Origin: Cytobacillus citreus
Lineage (GTDB): Bacteria > Bacillota > Bacilli > Bacillales > Cytobacillaceae
Direction: 5' to 3'
DNA length: 58,758 nucleotides
Assembly (NCBI RefSeq): GCF_018343665.1
Contig: NZ_JAGYPM010000012.1
Span: forward strand, 1 to 58,758
Both the position numbers and the translations under genes were made by a program. The notes beneath the pieces were generated by a model. That model was not told the DNA's origin and ran no database searches. It saw only the letters and a list, made by a program, of their open reading frames with translations. Every line of letters starts with the position of its first letter. Positions within the stretch are counted from its first letter, which is position 1. Positions 28,342-38,265 of this stretch are shown one piece after another.

Positions 28342-31300
28342 TTATATTACTTGCCCTTGCTGCTCTTTCTTTGATTGATTAAAGCCTCGGACCACTTCAA
28401 AGGCTATGTTTAACCATTCATTTGATTTCATACCTTTAACATGGAGGACAGCCTTTAGTTTTTTCCCTTCCATTCCAAGACCAACCGTCCTGCCATATTT
28501 ACTTGTGATTTGGAAGATTTTTTGGCCATCAATTTGTTCGCTAGCCTTTTCGGATAACATAATTAATACTTCATTTTTTGTCTGTTTAATGATTTCAATT
28601 CCAGAGAGCTCACCATGGACCTTCATTTCTGCCACTTGGAACAAATAGGATACCTCAACAGGATATTCGCCAAAACGATCGATCATTTCTTCATTCAGCT
28701 CTTCAATATCCTCTAATGATACAGCTCCCCTAAAACGTTTGTACATTTCAATTTTTTGATGCCCATCTGAAATATAGGAGTCAGGAATATAGGCATCCAG
28801 CTCAAGATCGATTTCTAATCTCTGCTTCTCTCGTGTCTCTATATTGCCTTTTCTATCCTCAATGGCTTCTTTAAGCATTTGAGAGTATAAATCAAAGCCT
28901 ACTGAGTCAATAAAGCCATGCTGTTCAGCACCTAACAAGTTTCCAGCGCCTCGAATGGACAAATCTCGCATGGCAATTTTAAATCCAGAACCTAGCTCTG
29001 TAAATTCCTTTATCGCTTGAAGACGCTTTTCCGCCACTTCTGTCAGTACTTTATCTTTTCTATATGTGAAATAAGCATAAGCTACTCGATTCGAGCGCCC
29101 AACTCTTCCCCTTAATTGATAAAGCTGAGAAAGCCCCATTTTATCAGCATCATGGACAATGAGTGTATTCACATTTGGAATATCAACACCTGTTTCAATG
29201 ATCGTCGTACTGACAAGAACATCAAATTCGCCCGCAAGGAAGCTTAGCATAACGGACTCCAATTCGTTTTCAGACATTTGCCCGTGGGCATAGGTCACTC
29301 TGGCGTCAGGAACTAGTATGGAGATTTCCTCTGCTTTTCGCTCAATATCCTCTACTCTGTTATAAAGGAAATATACTTGGCCATCCCGTGCAAGCTCCCT
29401 TTCAATGGCTTCCCTAGCTATGCCGCCATTATACTCCATGACATACGTTTGGATAGGAAAACGATTTTCAGGAGGTGTTTCAATTACGGATAAATCACGA
29501 ACACCAAGCATGGACATATGAAGAGTCCTTGGGATTGGTGTGGCTGTTAACGTCAGCACATCAACATTCGTTTTCAGCTGTTTAATTTTTTCTTTATGAG
29601 TAACCCCGAATCGCTGCTCCTCATCTACAATCAGAAGCCCTAAATCCCGGTAGGAAATATCTTTGGATAAGATCCGATGAGTACCGACCACAACATCAAT
29701 TGTGCCCGCCGTTAAACCTTTTATCGTTTCAGTCTGTTGTTTCCTTGATCTGAATCGGCTCATAAGGCCGATCTCAATCGGATAATCTTGAAACCGCTCT
29801 CGCATTGTTTCATAATGCTGCTGTGCTAGGATCGTTGTTGGAACAAGAAATGCTACTTGCTTTCCATCTGCTACTGCCTTAAATGCAGCCCGAATAGCGA
29901 CTTCTGTTTTTCCATATCCAACATCTCCACATAGCAGCCGATCCATCGGACGCTCTCGTTCCATGTCTTTTTTAATCTCATGGATCGAACGCAGCTGATC
30001 ATCTGTTTCTTGATAAGCAAAAGCCGCTTCAAATTCGCGTTGCATCTCTCCGTCTGGACTATAAGCATGTCCTTTCGAAGCTTCTCGCTCTGCATAAAGC
30101 TTAATTAAATCATCAGCAATATCCTGAACAGAGGATTCTACCTTCTTTTTAACTCTTTTCCAGTCATTGCCGCCTAATTTATATATTTTCGGTTCCTTTG
30201 CTTCAGACCCAACATATTTTTGGATAAGATCAATCTGCTCGACAGGTACATAGAGTTTATCACTGCCCTGATATCGAATATGCAGGTAATCCTTATGAAC
30301 CCCGTTAATCACAAGCGTTTCTATCCCTAAATATTTCCCAATCCCATGATTAACATGGACAACATAATCGCCAACCTTTAGTTCAGAGTAGCTTTTGATG
30401 CGCTCTGCATTGGAAAGCTTCTGGCGGCGTGGCTGCTTTTTCGTTTTTTTATTAAAAAGCTCTTCTTCTGTAATAACAGCAAGCTTTTGGCTTGGAAGCT
30501 CAAATCCCGTTTGTAAACTACCTTCCATTATTTGAACTTTTTTAAGAAGGAGGGCCTGATCCTCTGCTATAAATGCTGCTTCAATTTCATAATCTTCTAA
30601 AACTCTTTTAAGCTTCTTAACCCGTTCTTGATCAGAGCCAAGAAAAATAACGGTATAGCTTCCTTTTTTCCAACGTTCAAGCTCCGCTTTAAGAACATTT
30701 ATTTGACCGTGGAAATTCTGCATTTGCTTACAGGAAACATTTATAAGATTTTGTGGATTTGTATTTGGGACATGCCTTAGAAACAATGACATATAAATGA
30801 GCGGCTGTTTCTTTTTTTGTAAAAAACCACGTAAATTATGTGATATTTTCACATCATGAATGATTTGCCCCTCACTTAATAGACTTGTATACCATTCAGC
30901 CTCTTCCTTTTCTAATGAATCATTCATTTCTTGCACGCGGCTGACTTCATCAATAAAAATGAGTCCATTTTCAGGGAGATAGTCTATTAAACTATTTTCT
31001 TCCTCATAAGCTAAGGAAAGATATTTAAATAGTTGATCTGGTTTACTGCCCATTTTTAATTGCTCAAGCTCGTATCCAATATTTTGAGCAAGCAATGTTT
31101 TTGCTTTATCATCTTTTATTTTTTTCAGGCTAGTTCCTAGGCCTGTTTCAATTTTTTCAATTATTTTCTTATAATGCATCGGCTGTAAAGGATACTCCGT
31201 TGCCGGACCAATCGTCACTTCCAATAGCTTCTCCTTAGACCGCTGATCTTCCAGTGAAAAAGAACGGATTGAATCTACTTCCGTATCGAATAATTCAATT

Positions 31301-31875
31301 CGGATTGGATCTGTTTCCGTTAATGGGTAAATATCAATAATCCCCCCTCTTACACTGAATTCCCCAGGAGATGAAACCATGCCAACCCGTGAGTAGCCCA
31401 TTTGAACGAACATCAATAACTGTTCCTCAAGAAGTTCATCGCCCACTTTTAATGTTAGTTGGCTTTCTTTCCAAAGTGCTGCTGGTGGAAGAATTTTTCT
31501 CAAGCCTGCCGCTGGTGCAATCATGATCCCATTACTGCTTTTGCTCCAATGATTTAAAACTTCAATTCGCTGTGCCTTTAATTCCGGACTTGCAATACTA
31601 ATTTCGGCAGCAATTAATTCATTCGCAGGATATAAAAACACTTCTGTTTCCCCAACTAAATGAACAATATCATCATACAGCTTCTGTGCTTGCAGAAGAT
31701 TGTGTGTAACGATCAAGATGGGCTTTCTTGTCTGTTCATAAACAGAGGCTAAGAAAAGTGTTCTTACGGAGCCCGATAAACCTGATATAAGCTGTTCCTT
31801 TAATCCTTCTCGAATACCAGACAAAACGGATTGGAGATCATCTTGCTGACTTATTATCTGTTTAAGCCCTTTCAT
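28342..31875 (-). CDS. mfd: Transcription-repair coupling factor
   Basis: Translocase that removes RNA polymerase stalled at DNA damage and recruits UvrAB. The frame opens at 31920, but AAGGAGGG precedes the ATG at 31875, giving 1177 aa, the same length as B. subtilis Mfd. Domains in order: UvrB-like N-terminal part (to about 350), the RNA polymerase interaction domain near 490-560 (VGDYVVHVNHGIGKYLG), and the RecG-like motor (Walker A DVGYGKTEVA near 650, DEEQRFGV, TATPIPRT, QLRGRVGRS). The C-terminal TRCF domain is last. It follows fin. Confidence 0.98.
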   Translation of the reverse strand: MKGLKQIISQQDDLQSVLSGIREGLKEQLISGLSGSVRTLFLASVYEQTRKPILIVTHNLLQAQKLYDDIVHLVGETEVFLYPANELIAAEISIASPELKAQRIEVLNHWSKSSNGIMIAPAAGLRKILPPAALWKESQLTLKVGDELLEEQLLMFVQMGYSRVGMVSSPGEFSVRGGIIDIYPLTETDPIRIELFDTEVDSIRSFSLEDQRSKEKLLEVTIGPATEYPLQPMHYKKIIEKIETGLGTSLKKIKDDKAKTLLAQNIGYELEQLKMGSKPDQLFKYLSLAYEEENSLIDYLPENGLIFIDEVSRVQEMNDSLEKEEAEWYTSLLSEGQIIHDVKISHNLRGFLQKKKQPLIYMSLFLRHVPNTNPQNLINVSCKQMQNFHGQINVLKAELERWKKGSYTVIFLGSDQERVKKLKRVLEDYEIEAAFIAEDQALLLKKVQIMEGSLQTGFELPSQKLAVITEEELFNKKTKKQPRRQKLSNAERIKSYSELKVGDYVVHVNHGIGKYLGIETLVINGVHKDYLHIRYQGSDKLYVPVEQIDLIQKYVGSEAKEPKIYKLGGNDWKRVKKKVESSVQDIADDLIKLYAEREASKGHAYSPDGEMQREFEAAFAYQETDDQLRSIHEIKKDMERERPMDRLLCGDVGYGKTEVAIRAAFKAVADGKQVAFLVPTTILAQQHYETMRERFQDYPIEIGLMSRFRSRKQQTETIKGLTAGTIDVVVGTHRILSKDISYRDLGLLIVDEEQRFGVTHKEKIKQLKTNVDVLTLTATPIPRTLHMSMLGVRDLSVIETPPENRFPIQTYVMEYNGGIAREAIERELARDGQVYFLYNRVEDIERKAEEISILVPDARVTYAHGQMSENELESVMLSFLAGEFDVLVSTTIIETGVDIPNVNTLIVHDADKMGLSQLYQLRGRVGRSNRVAYAYFTYRKDKVLTEVAEKRLQAIKEFTELGSGFKIAMRDLSIRGAGNLLGAEQHGFIDSVGFDLYSQMLKEAIEDRKGNIETREKQRLEIDLELDAYIPDSYISDGHQKIEMYKRFRGAVSLEDIEELNEEMIDRFGEYPVEVSYLFQVAEMKVHGELSGIEIIKQTKNEVLIMLSEKASEQIDGQKIFQITSKYGRTVGLGMEGKKLKAVLHVKGMKSNEWLNIAFEVVRGFNQSKKEQQGQVI

Positions 31876-31892
31876 GGCTACCCTCCTTCTAA

Positions 31893-31924
31893 GAAAAGCG
31901 CAAGCGCCAAAGCTAGACATTTCT
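31893..31924 (+). repeat. Carrier repeat, minimal internally deleted copy
   Basis: GAAAAGCGCAAGCGCC is joined directly to AAAGCTAGACATTTCTC: both termini of the carrier with the whole hairpin body removed. It lies just upstream of mfd. Confidence 0.75.
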
Positions 31925-31955
31925 CAAACTCGATTAATCTTTTAAATAGAAAAAT

Positions 31956-31977
31956 GCTTTGGATGACAGTCCAAAGC
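31956..31977 (-). terminator. rho-independent terminator after fin
   Basis: 8-bp stem GCTTTGGA/TCCAAAGC followed by AUUUUUC on the minus strand, 4 bp past the fin stop. Confidence 0.85.
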
Positions 31978-31980
31978 CTG

Positions 31981-32211
31981 TTATTGAATCAAAAATTCAT
32001 TCTGATGAAAATCAGGATTCCGTTGAAGCAATTCATGACAATCTTCACATATTGCCTTTACTTGAAGGTTGCCAGTCTGATCATATGTGATCATTTCTTG
32101 GCGTTCTTCATGATTTAGCAAATGAAATCCCAATTGCTCTGTATTGATTGCAGTATCATCAATTGTACCAATTTTTACACCACAATGACGGCAATGATAA
32201 TGAATGGCCAT
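31981..32211 (-). CDS. fin: Anti-sigma-F factor Fin
   Basis: Small forespore protein (yabK) that inhibits sigma-F and so promotes the switch to sigma-G. The 76-aa sequence has two zinc-binding pairs, HCRHCG (Cys7, Cys10) and CEDCHE (near 55-58), separated by a conserved LGFHLLNHEERQEMITYD segment. A good match to a sigma-F promoter sits 34 nt upstream. It lies between pth and mfd, as in B. subtilis. Confidence 0.95.
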   Translation of the reverse strand: MAIHYHCRHCGVKIGTIDDTAINTEQLGFHLLNHEERQEMITYDQTGNLQVKAICEDCHELLQRNPDFHQNEFLIQ

Positions 32212-32244
32212 TCCCGTTCCTCCTATTAAAAACGTTGATACCTG

Positions 32245-32274
32245 TAGTATGAACGCTTTAAAAGGAACTTATTC
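32245..32274 (-). promoter_or_regulatory. Candidate sigma-F promoter for fin
   Basis: Minus strand: -35 GAATA (32270-32274), 15 nt, -10 GTTCATACTA (32245-32254). This fits GYATA-15-GGNNANAMT with one mismatch in each box, and matches the known control of fin. Confidence 0.6.
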
Positions 32275-32329
32275 ATTAGAAATAAATGAGAATGATATAT
32301 TATTATGATAAAGATAAAGAAATATGATT

Positions 32330-32890
32330 TTACTGATTATATTCATTCATGATTTGCAAAAATGGTTTAGACAACCAAGCTTCACACGCCGCTGCACATC
32401 TTTGTATAACCTCGCCCATTTGCTCTTGCTCTTCTTGCGTAAATCGCCCTAATACATAGTCTGGAACCTTCATTCCAGCTGGTGGCCTATCTATGCCTAC
32501 TCTTATTCTGTTAAACTCTTGTGTACCAAGGTGAGCAATTGTGGACTTAATGCCATTATGACCACCAGCACTCCCTTTTTGCCGCAGACGGATTTTTCCA
32601 ACTGGCAGATCTAAATCATCGTAAATCACAACGAGCTCATCATCTTCAATTTGAAAATAATCCATTAAAGCAATAATGGATTCTCCTGATAAATTCATAT
32701 ATGTAAGTGGTTTTAATAAATATACTTTTTCACCCTGTACATGACCAACTCCATAGACTCCTTGAAACTTCGCTTGATCAAGAGGAATGTTAAATTTGTT
32801 TGAAAGGGAGTCAATCACTTCAAAACCGATATTATGTCTTGTTTTTTCATACTGTTTACCAGGATTCCCTAAACCCACTATCAATTTCAT
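32330..32890 (-). CDS. pth: Peptidyl-tRNA hydrolase (SpoVC)
   Basis: Releases peptides from peptidyl-tRNA that has dropped off ribosomes; essential, and in Bacillus first known as a sporulation locus. The 186-aa protein has [18 protein letters not shown] with the catalytic His19, [14 protein letters not shown] near 90-103 and [11 protein letters not shown] near 106-116. The frame opens at 32944 inside a repeat, but GGGGGTGA precedes the ATG at 32890, giving the usual length. Confidence 0.96.
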   Translation of the reverse strand: MKLIVGLGNPGKQYEKTRHNIGFEVIDSLSNKFNIPLDQAKFQGVYGVGHVQGEKVYLLKPLTYMNLSGESIIALMDYFQIEDDELVVIYDDLDLPVGKIRLRQKGSAGGHNGIKSTIAHLGTQEFNRIRVGIDRPPAGMKVPDYVLGRFTQEEQEQMGEVIQRCAAACEAWLSKPFLQIMNEYNQ

Positions 32891-32908
32891 ACTATCACCC
32901 CCGAATCG

Positions 32909-33036
32909 AAATGCGGAAGCGCCTTGCTCACCCCCGACAAGCACAAGACGAGCCTCTCGGAAAGGTGTTCTTTACCTTTCTGGGAGGATTGGCTTGTGAC
33001 CTCGAGGGGGTAGGCGCTGGAGCTAGACATTTCTCA
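32909..33036 (+). repeat. Carrier repeat, complete simple copy
   Basis: The cleanest copy: GCGGAAGCGCC to GGAGCTAGACATTTCTC. It forms a single long hairpin (AGCGCC/GGCGCT, CCCCC/GGGGG, ACAAGC/GCTTGT, CTCTCGGAAAGGT/ACCTTTCTGGGAG, loop GTTCTTT). It lies 18 bp upstream of the pth start, within the ctc-pth gap. Confidence 0.85.
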
Positions 33037-33074
33037 AATTAAAAAAGTCATACTTTATTCTATTTAAAAAAGAA

Positions 33075-33104
33075 GGGGCTGACTAATGTTTTCGAGCCAG
33101 ACCC
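33075..33104 (-). terminator. rho-independent terminator after ctc
   Basis: Stem GGGTCTGGCT with AGTCAGCCCC, then a U-rich run on the minus strand, 35 bp past the ctc stop. Confidence 0.7.
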
Positions 33105-33138
33105 TTACTTTTGCAAGGCATAATCTTAATCAGCCTCT

Positions 33139-33774
33139 TTATTCTTCATTTGCTTTCGTTTCTCTTCCCTCTTCATTCTCAGGTGTACCTTCGTTCTGCT
33201 TTTCACCACTATGAATTTCTTCTTCCTGTTTAGGAGGAAGAATGGAAGCAATGACTTCATCCTCAGTATGATTGATTTCATAGCCTTGGTTCGATTTAAT
33301 ATCTGCTATCGTCATTGTCTCATTGACTTGCATGTTCGTTACATCGACCTCTACAGATTGCGGAATACTATCAGGTGTAGCAGTTACGGATACTTCATGC
33401 AGAGACTGCTGCATTACACCGCCATCCTTTACGCCTGCTGCATTCCCAATTAGGACGACACGAACATTTGCTGTGATTTCCTTTGACATATCTACTGCAA
33501 GAAGGTCAACATGAATGATCTCATTTTTGATCGGATCTGCCTGATATTCACTTAATACAACATTATGTTTATGACCATCTAAATCCAAAGAAATAACGCC
33601 ATTTCTACCCACCTGGCGAACAATTTTCGTAAAATCTACCTCACTGAAATAGATCGGCTTGCTTTCTACTTTTGCCCCATAGACGACAGCAGGAATATTC
33701 CCTTCCTGTCGCAAACGGGTTAATACAGATCCACGGAATTCTTTTCTTTCCTTTGCTTGTAGGACTGCAGTCAT
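33139..33774 (-). CDS. ctc: 50S ribosomal protein L25/general stress protein Ctc
   Basis: Binds 5S rRNA in the 50S subunit; in B. subtilis it is induced by stress through sigma-B. The 211-aa protein has the L25 domain (about 5-92: RLRQEGNIPAVVYG, VDFTKIVRQVG) and the TL5-type C-terminal domain (about 100-185), then a Glu-rich tail. The frame opens at 33795, but GGAAGGGG precedes the ATG at 33774 (MTAVLQAKER). I did not find a clear sigma-B promoter in the 87-bp gap to prs. Confidence 0.95.
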   Translation of the reverse strand: MTAVLQAKERKEFRGSVLTRLRQEGNIPAVVYGAKVESKPIYFSEVDFTKIVRQVGRNGVISLDLDGHKHNVVLSEYQADPIKNEIIHVDLLAVDMSKEITANVRVVLIGNAAGVKDGGVMQQSLHEVSVTATPDSIPQSVEVDVTNMQVNETMTIADIKSNQGYEINHTEDEVIASILPPKQEEEIHSGEKQNEGTPENEEGRETKANEE

Positions 33775-33860
33775 TAAAAAGATCCCCTTCCTCATTTTAT
33801 TAAAAGGCTCTCTTTAAAAATTGCCCTAAAACGAGGAAGTCTAAACCCTTTAGTTAACCA

Positions 33861-34817
33861 TCAATCAAAAAGTGTGCTTACTGATTGCTCCTCATGAACA
33901 CGAATAATTGCTTCACCGATTAAATGCGCAACTGAAAGATGTACAATTTTATCTACTTTCTTTTCTTCTGGAAGCGCAATTGAATTTGTCACAACTAATT
34001 CTTTAATAGAGGAGTTTTGAATTCTATCAATTGCAGGCCCTGATAATACTGGGTGTGTACAGCATGCATACACTTCAGATGCTCCATGTTCAACAAGAGC
34101 ATTTGCTGCTAATGTAATTGTTCCAGCCGTATCGATAATGTCATCTATTAAGATCGCAATTTTCCCTTCAATGTTACCAACAATATTCATAATTTCTGCC
34201 ACATTCGGCTTTGGACGGCGCTTATCAATAATCGCAATTGGAGCCTTCAAACGTTCAGCCATTTTTCTTGCTCTTGTTACACCGCCATGGTCTGGTGACA
34301 CGATAACAAGATCTCCGTCCATTGCTTTGCTTTTAAAATACTCTGAAAGGATAGGCACGCCCATTAAGTGATCAATTGGAATATCGAAGAAGCCTTGAAT
34401 TTGAGGGGCATGCAAGTCAAGAGTAATGACACGCGTTGCACCTGCAGTTTCTAGTAAATTCGCCGCTAGTTTAGCTGTAATTGGCTCACGTGCTCTTGCC
34501 TTACGATCCTGACGTGCATAGCCATAATACGGCATAACAATATTAATTGTTTTCGCTGAAGCACGCTTTAGAGCATCAATCATGATGAGAAGCTCCATTA
34601 AATGCTCATTCACTGGAGAGCTAGTTGATTGAATAACAAATACATCGCATCCACGAATACTTTCTTCAATATTGATTGTAATTTCTCCATCACTAAAGCG
34701 TTGAACAGAACACTTTCCTAGCTCCACGCCAATAAAGCTTGCAATTTCTGAAGCTAATTCACGGTTAGAGTTTAGGCTAAAAACTTTTAAATTTGGATCT
34801 AAATATTGGTTAGACAT
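33861..34817 (-). CDS. prs: Ribose-phosphate pyrophosphokinase
   Basis: Makes PRPP from ribose 5-phosphate and ATP; PRPP feeds purine, pyrimidine, histidine, tryptophan and NAD synthesis and is the effector sensed by PurR. The 318-aa class I enzyme shows [20 protein letters not shown], the flexible loop [30 protein letters not shown] and the PRPP motif [12 protein letters not shown] near 217-228. It starts 18 bp after glmU in the usual glmU-prs operon. Confidence 0.98.
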   Translation of the reverse strand: MSNQYLDPNLKVFSLNSNRELASEIASFIGVELGKCSVQRFSDGEITINIEESIRGCDVFVIQSTSSPVNEHLMELLIMIDALKRASAKTINIVMPYYGYARQDRKARAREPITAKLAANLLETAGATRVITLDLHAPQIQGFFDIPIDHLMGVPILSEYFKSKAMDGDLVIVSPDHGGVTRARKMAERLKAPIAIIDKRRPKPNVAEIMNIVGNIEGKIAILIDDIIDTAGTITLAANALVEHGASEVYACCTHPVLSGPAIDRIQNSSIKELVVTNSIALPEEKKVDKIVHLSVAHLIGEAIIRVHEEQSVSTLFD

Positions 34818-34834
34818 GCTATGCCTCCATCGAT

Positions 34835-36208
34835 TTATTTCTTTCTGTTTAGTTTTTCTACGTAATTTTCCTTGTTCACTTGACGTGCTCTCGCAATCGA
34901 AAGTGCTTCCCCTGGAACATCCTCTGTAATGGTTGAGCCAGCAGCAATATATGCATTTTTCCCAACCGTTACTGGAGCAACAAGGTTGGAATTACAGCCA
35001 ACAAAAACGCCGTCCTCAATTTTTGTTAAGAATTTATTTTTACCATCATAATTAACCGTTATTGTTCCGCAGCCAATATTTACATCGCGACCGACTTCGG
35101 CATCTCCGATATAACTAAGATGAGAGGCTTTGCTTCCTTCACTGAAAACAGATTTTTTCACTTCAACAAAGTTTCCTATTTTCACATTTCCGTGGATTTC
35201 TGATTTAGGACGAATATGCGCAAATGGTCCAATCTGGACATCTGACCCAATCTGACTATCAAAGGCAGCTGATTGACGGATGACAGTTTGATCCCCTATA
35301 ACACAATCAGAGATTTCACTTTGAGGGCCAATGATGCAATTGGAGCCAATCGTTGTTTTTCCAGAAATCATTGTTCCTGGATATAGGATTGTGTCCATTC
35401 CAATTTCAACTTCTGCACCGATATAAGTATTGAATGGGTCGATAATCGTAACCCCATTCCGCATATGCTGCTCATTGATTCTCTTTCTCATAATTCGTTC
35501 TGCTTCAGAAAGAGCGATGCGGTCATTGATACCAAGTGTCTCGTCAAATTCAGCCGTCTGATATGCTGAAATTGTTGCCCCTTCATTCTTTAAAATTTCA
35601 ATTACGTCAGGCAGATAGTATTCCCCCTGAACATTATCATTGCTAACTTTGTTTAATGCTTCGAATAATGCTTTATTATCGAAACAATAAGTTCCCGAAT
35701 TAATTTCTTGAACCTTTCGTTCGTCTTCTGTAGCGTCCTTATGTTCCACTATTTTCTCTACATGTCCGATTTCATTTCGAACGATGCGTCCATAGCCGGC
35801 AGGGTTGTCTGCAAATACAGTAAGAATTGTTGCCTTAGCAGCCGTTTCCTCGTGATGTTTAAAAAGCGCTTCCATTGTTTCATGCTTAATTAGTGGTGTA
35901 TCTCCACAAACGACAATTGTAACGCCTTCTTTTCCATCAAGCATTTCTTTTGCCTGCATAACAGCATGAGCAGTACCTAGCTGCTCTTTCTGTAAGGCAT
36001 ACTCAATTTTATCACCAAGCTGATCTCGAACAAGCTCTGCCCCATGACCAATGATCGTAACAATTTTCTCTATATTAAGCTGTGAAACTTGATCAACTAC
36101 ATGTTGAACCATTGGCTTCCCGCACACAGGATGAAGGACTTTATAAAGTTTAGACTTCATTCTTGTCCCTCGGCCTGCGGCTAAGATCACCGCATAACGA
36201 TTATTCAT
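34835..36208 (-). CDS. glmU: Bifunctional N-acetylglucosamine-1-phosphate uridyltransferase/glucosamine-1-phosphate acetyltransferase
   Basis: Makes UDP-GlcNAc for peptidoglycan and teichoic acids. The 457-aa protein has an N-terminal pyrophosphorylase domain ([20 protein letters not shown] at 8-27, CGDTPLI near 102, GTYCFDN near 170) and a C-terminal left-handed beta-helix acetyltransferase domain with hexapeptide repeats (about 250-440). The ATG follows GGAGGCC. The 244-bp gap to spoVG holds the spoVG terminator; otherwise I see nothing in it. Confidence 0.98.
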   Translation of the reverse strand: MNNRYAVILAAGRGTRMKSKLYKVLHPVCGKPMVQHVVDQVSQLNIEKIVTIIGHGAELVRDQLGDKIEYALQKEQLGTAHAVMQAKEMLDGKEGVTIVVCGDTPLIKHETMEALFKHHEETAAKATILTVFADNPAGYGRIVRNEIGHVEKIVEHKDATEDERKVQEINSGTYCFDNKALFEALNKVSNDNVQGEYYLPDVIEILKNEGATISAYQTAEFDETLGINDRIALSEAERIMRKRINEQHMRNGVTIIDPFNTYIGAEVEIGMDTILYPGTMISGKTTIGSNCIIGPQSEISDCVIGDQTVIRQSAAFDSQIGSDVQIGPFAHIRPKSEIHGNVKIGNFVEVKKSVFSEGSKASHLSYIGDAEVGRDVNIGCGTITVNYDGKNKFLTKIEDGVFVGCNSNLVAPVTVGKNAYIAAGSTITEDVPGEALSIARARQVNKENYVEKLNRKK

Positions 36209-36417
36209 TGACAGGCCTCCAATATTACCTTTTTATCCATTTTAAAATATATCTTATTAACGCGCTTATTTCAAGGAATGATGACAAAGTACATATAATT
36301 TACATTCGGAAATTTTTTGAAAGTTGGAGATTTATTGTGGGAGTAAGGGGTATGAATATATTGATTGAAATCAAAATGAATCTAATAAGTTCCTTTAGTA
36401 TACTTAGCTAAAAAAGA

Positions 36418-36438
36418 GCCTTACTTAGGAAGTAGGCC
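36418..36438 (-). terminator. rho-independent terminator after spoVG
   Basis: 8-bp stem GCCTACTT/AAGTAAGGC, then UCUUUUUU on the minus strand, 15 bp past the spoVG stop. Confidence 0.85.
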
Positions 36439-36452
36439 CTTGATGTTTATTT

Positions 36453-36743
36453 TTAGGAAGCTCCAGCTTCTTCAAATTCAACTTCTAATTCTCCTAGTCG
36501 GTGGTATTCTGACAATACAGCCTCCTGGATCTTGCTCCGTGTCCCTGAGTTAATTGGGTGAGCGATATCTCTAAATTCGCCATCAGGAGTGCGTTTACTA
36601 GGCATTGCTACAAAAAGACCATTATTACCATCAATTACTCGAATATCGTGAACAACGAATTCATGATCCAATGTAATGGATGCAATAGCCCTCATACGTC
36701 CATCTGTATTAACACGGCGTAATCTTACGTCAGTTACTTCCAT
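36453..36743 (-). CDS. spoVG: Stage V sporulation protein G (RNA-binding regulator)
   Basis: Small regulator affecting septation, cortex formation and virulence traits in Firmicutes; homologues bind nucleic acid. The 96-aa protein is nearly the B. subtilis sequence: [49 protein letters not shown] and an acidic C-terminus. The frame opens at 36773, but AAAGGTGG precedes the ATG at 36743. A textbook sigma-H promoter lies 42-70 bp upstream. Confidence 0.97.
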   Translation of the reverse strand: MEVTDVRLRRVNTDGRMRAIASITLDHEFVVHDIRVIDGNNGLFVAMPSKRTPDGEFRDIAHPINSGTRSKIQEAVLSEYHRLGELEVEFEEAGAS

Positions 36744-36784
36744 TCTGTTCACCACCTTTGCTAGAAGATACAATCCTAAGATAA

Positions 36785-36813
36785 TAATTCAACACTACTT
36801 CCATTTTTCCTTC
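36785..36813 (-). promoter_or_regulatory. spoVG promoter (sigma-H)
   Basis: Minus strand: -35 GAAGGAAAA (36805-36813), 11 nt, -10 GTTGAATTA (36785-36793). This matches the sigma-H pattern RnAGGAwWW-N11-RnnGAATww throughout. The AT-rich tract upstream is where AbrB binds in B. subtilis. Confidence 0.85.
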
Positions 36814-36946
36814 TATAAATGGAAAAAATTTTTAGAATTTTTTTGGTAATAGATAAGTTCTGTAAACCCTCATTCACTATTACTAGATTTAATTAGAAAT
36901 ATACGAAAAAATTAAAATTATCACTTTCTGAATTTTTGTAATAAAA

Positions 36947-36974
36947 AACAAGCCCAATAATCCTCGAGCTTGTT
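36947..36974 (-). terminator. rho-independent terminator after yabJ
   Basis: Stem AACAAGCTC with GGGCTTGTT, then a U run on the minus strand, 18 bp past the yabJ stop. It ends the purR-yabJ unit. Confidence 0.8.
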
Positions 36975-36991
36975 AATTATTACCAATATTT

Positions 36992-37366
36992 TTATTTTAC
37001 AAGGGCAACTACTTCAATTTCCACTAAGGCATCCTTCGGCAAACGCGCTACCTCTACACATGAGCGTGCAGGCTTATGGGTATGAAAGTACTCACCATAC
37101 ACCTCATTTATAGCAGCGAAATCTTCCATGCTTTGAATAAATACAGTCGCCTTTACGACGGTATCCAAAGATGCACCAGCTTCCTCCAAGACAGCTTGGA
37201 GATTTTTAAATACTTGATGTGTCTGGGCCTTTACATCGCCTTCAACCATTACACCTTCAGCAGTTAACGGTATTTGACCTGAACTATAAAAAAGATTATT
37301 GACTATGATCCCTTGTGAATATGGGCCTATTGCAGCTGGTGCATTTGTTGTTTGTACCGTTTCCAA
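36992..37366 (-). CDS. ridA: 2-iminobutanoate/2-iminopropanoate deaminase (RidA family)
   Basis: Hydrolyses reactive enamine/imine products of PLP enzymes; known as yabJ in B. subtilis, linked there to purine control. The 124-aa protein has the family signature: [12 protein letters not shown] near 9-20, YSSGQIPL near 28-35 and the [19 protein letters not shown] segment with the substrate-binding Arg and Glu near 101-119. It starts with TTG after GGGGG. It follows purR by 20 bp and both end at the terminator at 36947. Confidence 0.95.
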   Translation of the reverse strand: METVQTTNAPAAIGPYSQGIIVNNLFYSSGQIPLTAEGVMVEGDVKAQTHQVFKNLQAVLEEAGASLDTVVKATVFIQSMEDFAAINEVYGEYFHTHKPARSCVEVARLPKDALVEIEVVALVK

Positions 37367-37386
37367 CGTAATTCCCCCTAAGTATA

Positions 37387-38205
37387 CTATTTTTTAAAAT
37401 AATTCCCTTCACTTACCTTAATTTTCTTCCCTTTTTCATCCACATCTGAAAGTCTTACAAGAGAGAGGTAATCATCAACGAGACGTTCCTCCGTCTTTTC
37501 AGCTTCTACTAAAACAGCAATTCCTGCAACATGAGCTTTAAACTCCTCGAGCATGCTGACCATCCCATTAACAGTTCCTCCCGCTTTCATGAAATCATCG
37601 ACGATGAGCACTTTTGACCCTTCAGCAAGACTTCTTTTCGATAGAAGCATCGTTTGGATTCTTTTCGTTGAGCCGGAAACATAGTTAATGCTGACGGTCG
37701 AGCCCTCTGTCACTTTACTATCTCTTCTGACGATCACAACGGGAACATTTAAATAGCTTGCAACAGCATAAGCTAAGGAAATCCCTTTTGTTGCTACGGT
37801 CATTACCACATCAATTTGCGTTTCTGCAAAAGCTGAAGCAAATAAACGGCCGACACGTTTCACGATAGAAGGATCCCCTAATATATCTGTCATATATAAA
37901 TACCCGCCGGGAAGCAATCGATCAGGACTGGCAATTTGTTCACATAGCTCTGTTATAAATGGCCTTGCTTCTTCATCCGTCACTTTAATTTGAAATTTTA
38001 CCCCGCCTGCAGCACCTGACACAGTTTGTAATGTACCGATTCCTCTCTGTTCAAAGGTTTCCTTAATAATGGCCAGATCCTCACTAATAGATGATTTAGC
38101 TGATTTATATCTCTCTGAGAAAACGGTTAAAGAAACCAATTGTCGTGGATGCTCTAGTAAATAATTCGTCATGTCAATTAAGCGTTCACTTCGACGAAAT
38201 TTCAT
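37387..38205 (-). CDS. purR: Pur operon repressor PurR
   Basis: Represses purine synthesis and transport genes when PRPP is low. The 272-aa protein has an N-terminal winged helix ([19 protein letters not shown]) and a phosphoribosyltransferase-like domain whose PRPP motif [17 protein letters not shown] is near 198-214. It lacks catalysis and uses the site as a sensor. Two inverted PurBox-like sites lie directly upstream, pointing to autoregulation. Neighbour prs makes the effector PRPP. Confidence 0.97.
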   Translation of the reverse strand: MKFRRSERLIDMTNYLLEHPRQLVSLTVFSERYKSAKSSISEDLAIIKETFEQRGIGTLQTVSGAAGGVKFQIKVTDEEARPFITELCEQIASPDRLLPGGYLYMTDILGDPSIVKRVGRLFASAFAETQIDVVMTVATKGISLAYAVASYLNVPVVIVRRDSKVTEGSTVSINYVSGSTKRIQTMLLSKRSLAEGSKVLIVDDFMKAGGTVNGMVSMLEEFKAHVAGIAVLVEAEKTEERLVDDYLSLVRLSDVDEKGKKIKVSEGNYFKK

Positions 38206-38220
38206 TATAGGACCCCCAGT

Positions 38221-38265
38221 AAATCCGAATAATTTATCGTTAATATATCATTATTATCCGGATTT
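38221..38265. promoter_or_regulatory. Inverted PurBox pair upstream of purR
   Basis: AAATCCGAATAAT (38221-38233, plus) and AAATCCGGATAAT (38253-38265, minus) face each other, 19 bp apart. Each differs slightly from the PurR consensus AWWWCCGAACWWT. The pair lies between the ispE stop and the purR start. Confidence 0.6.
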
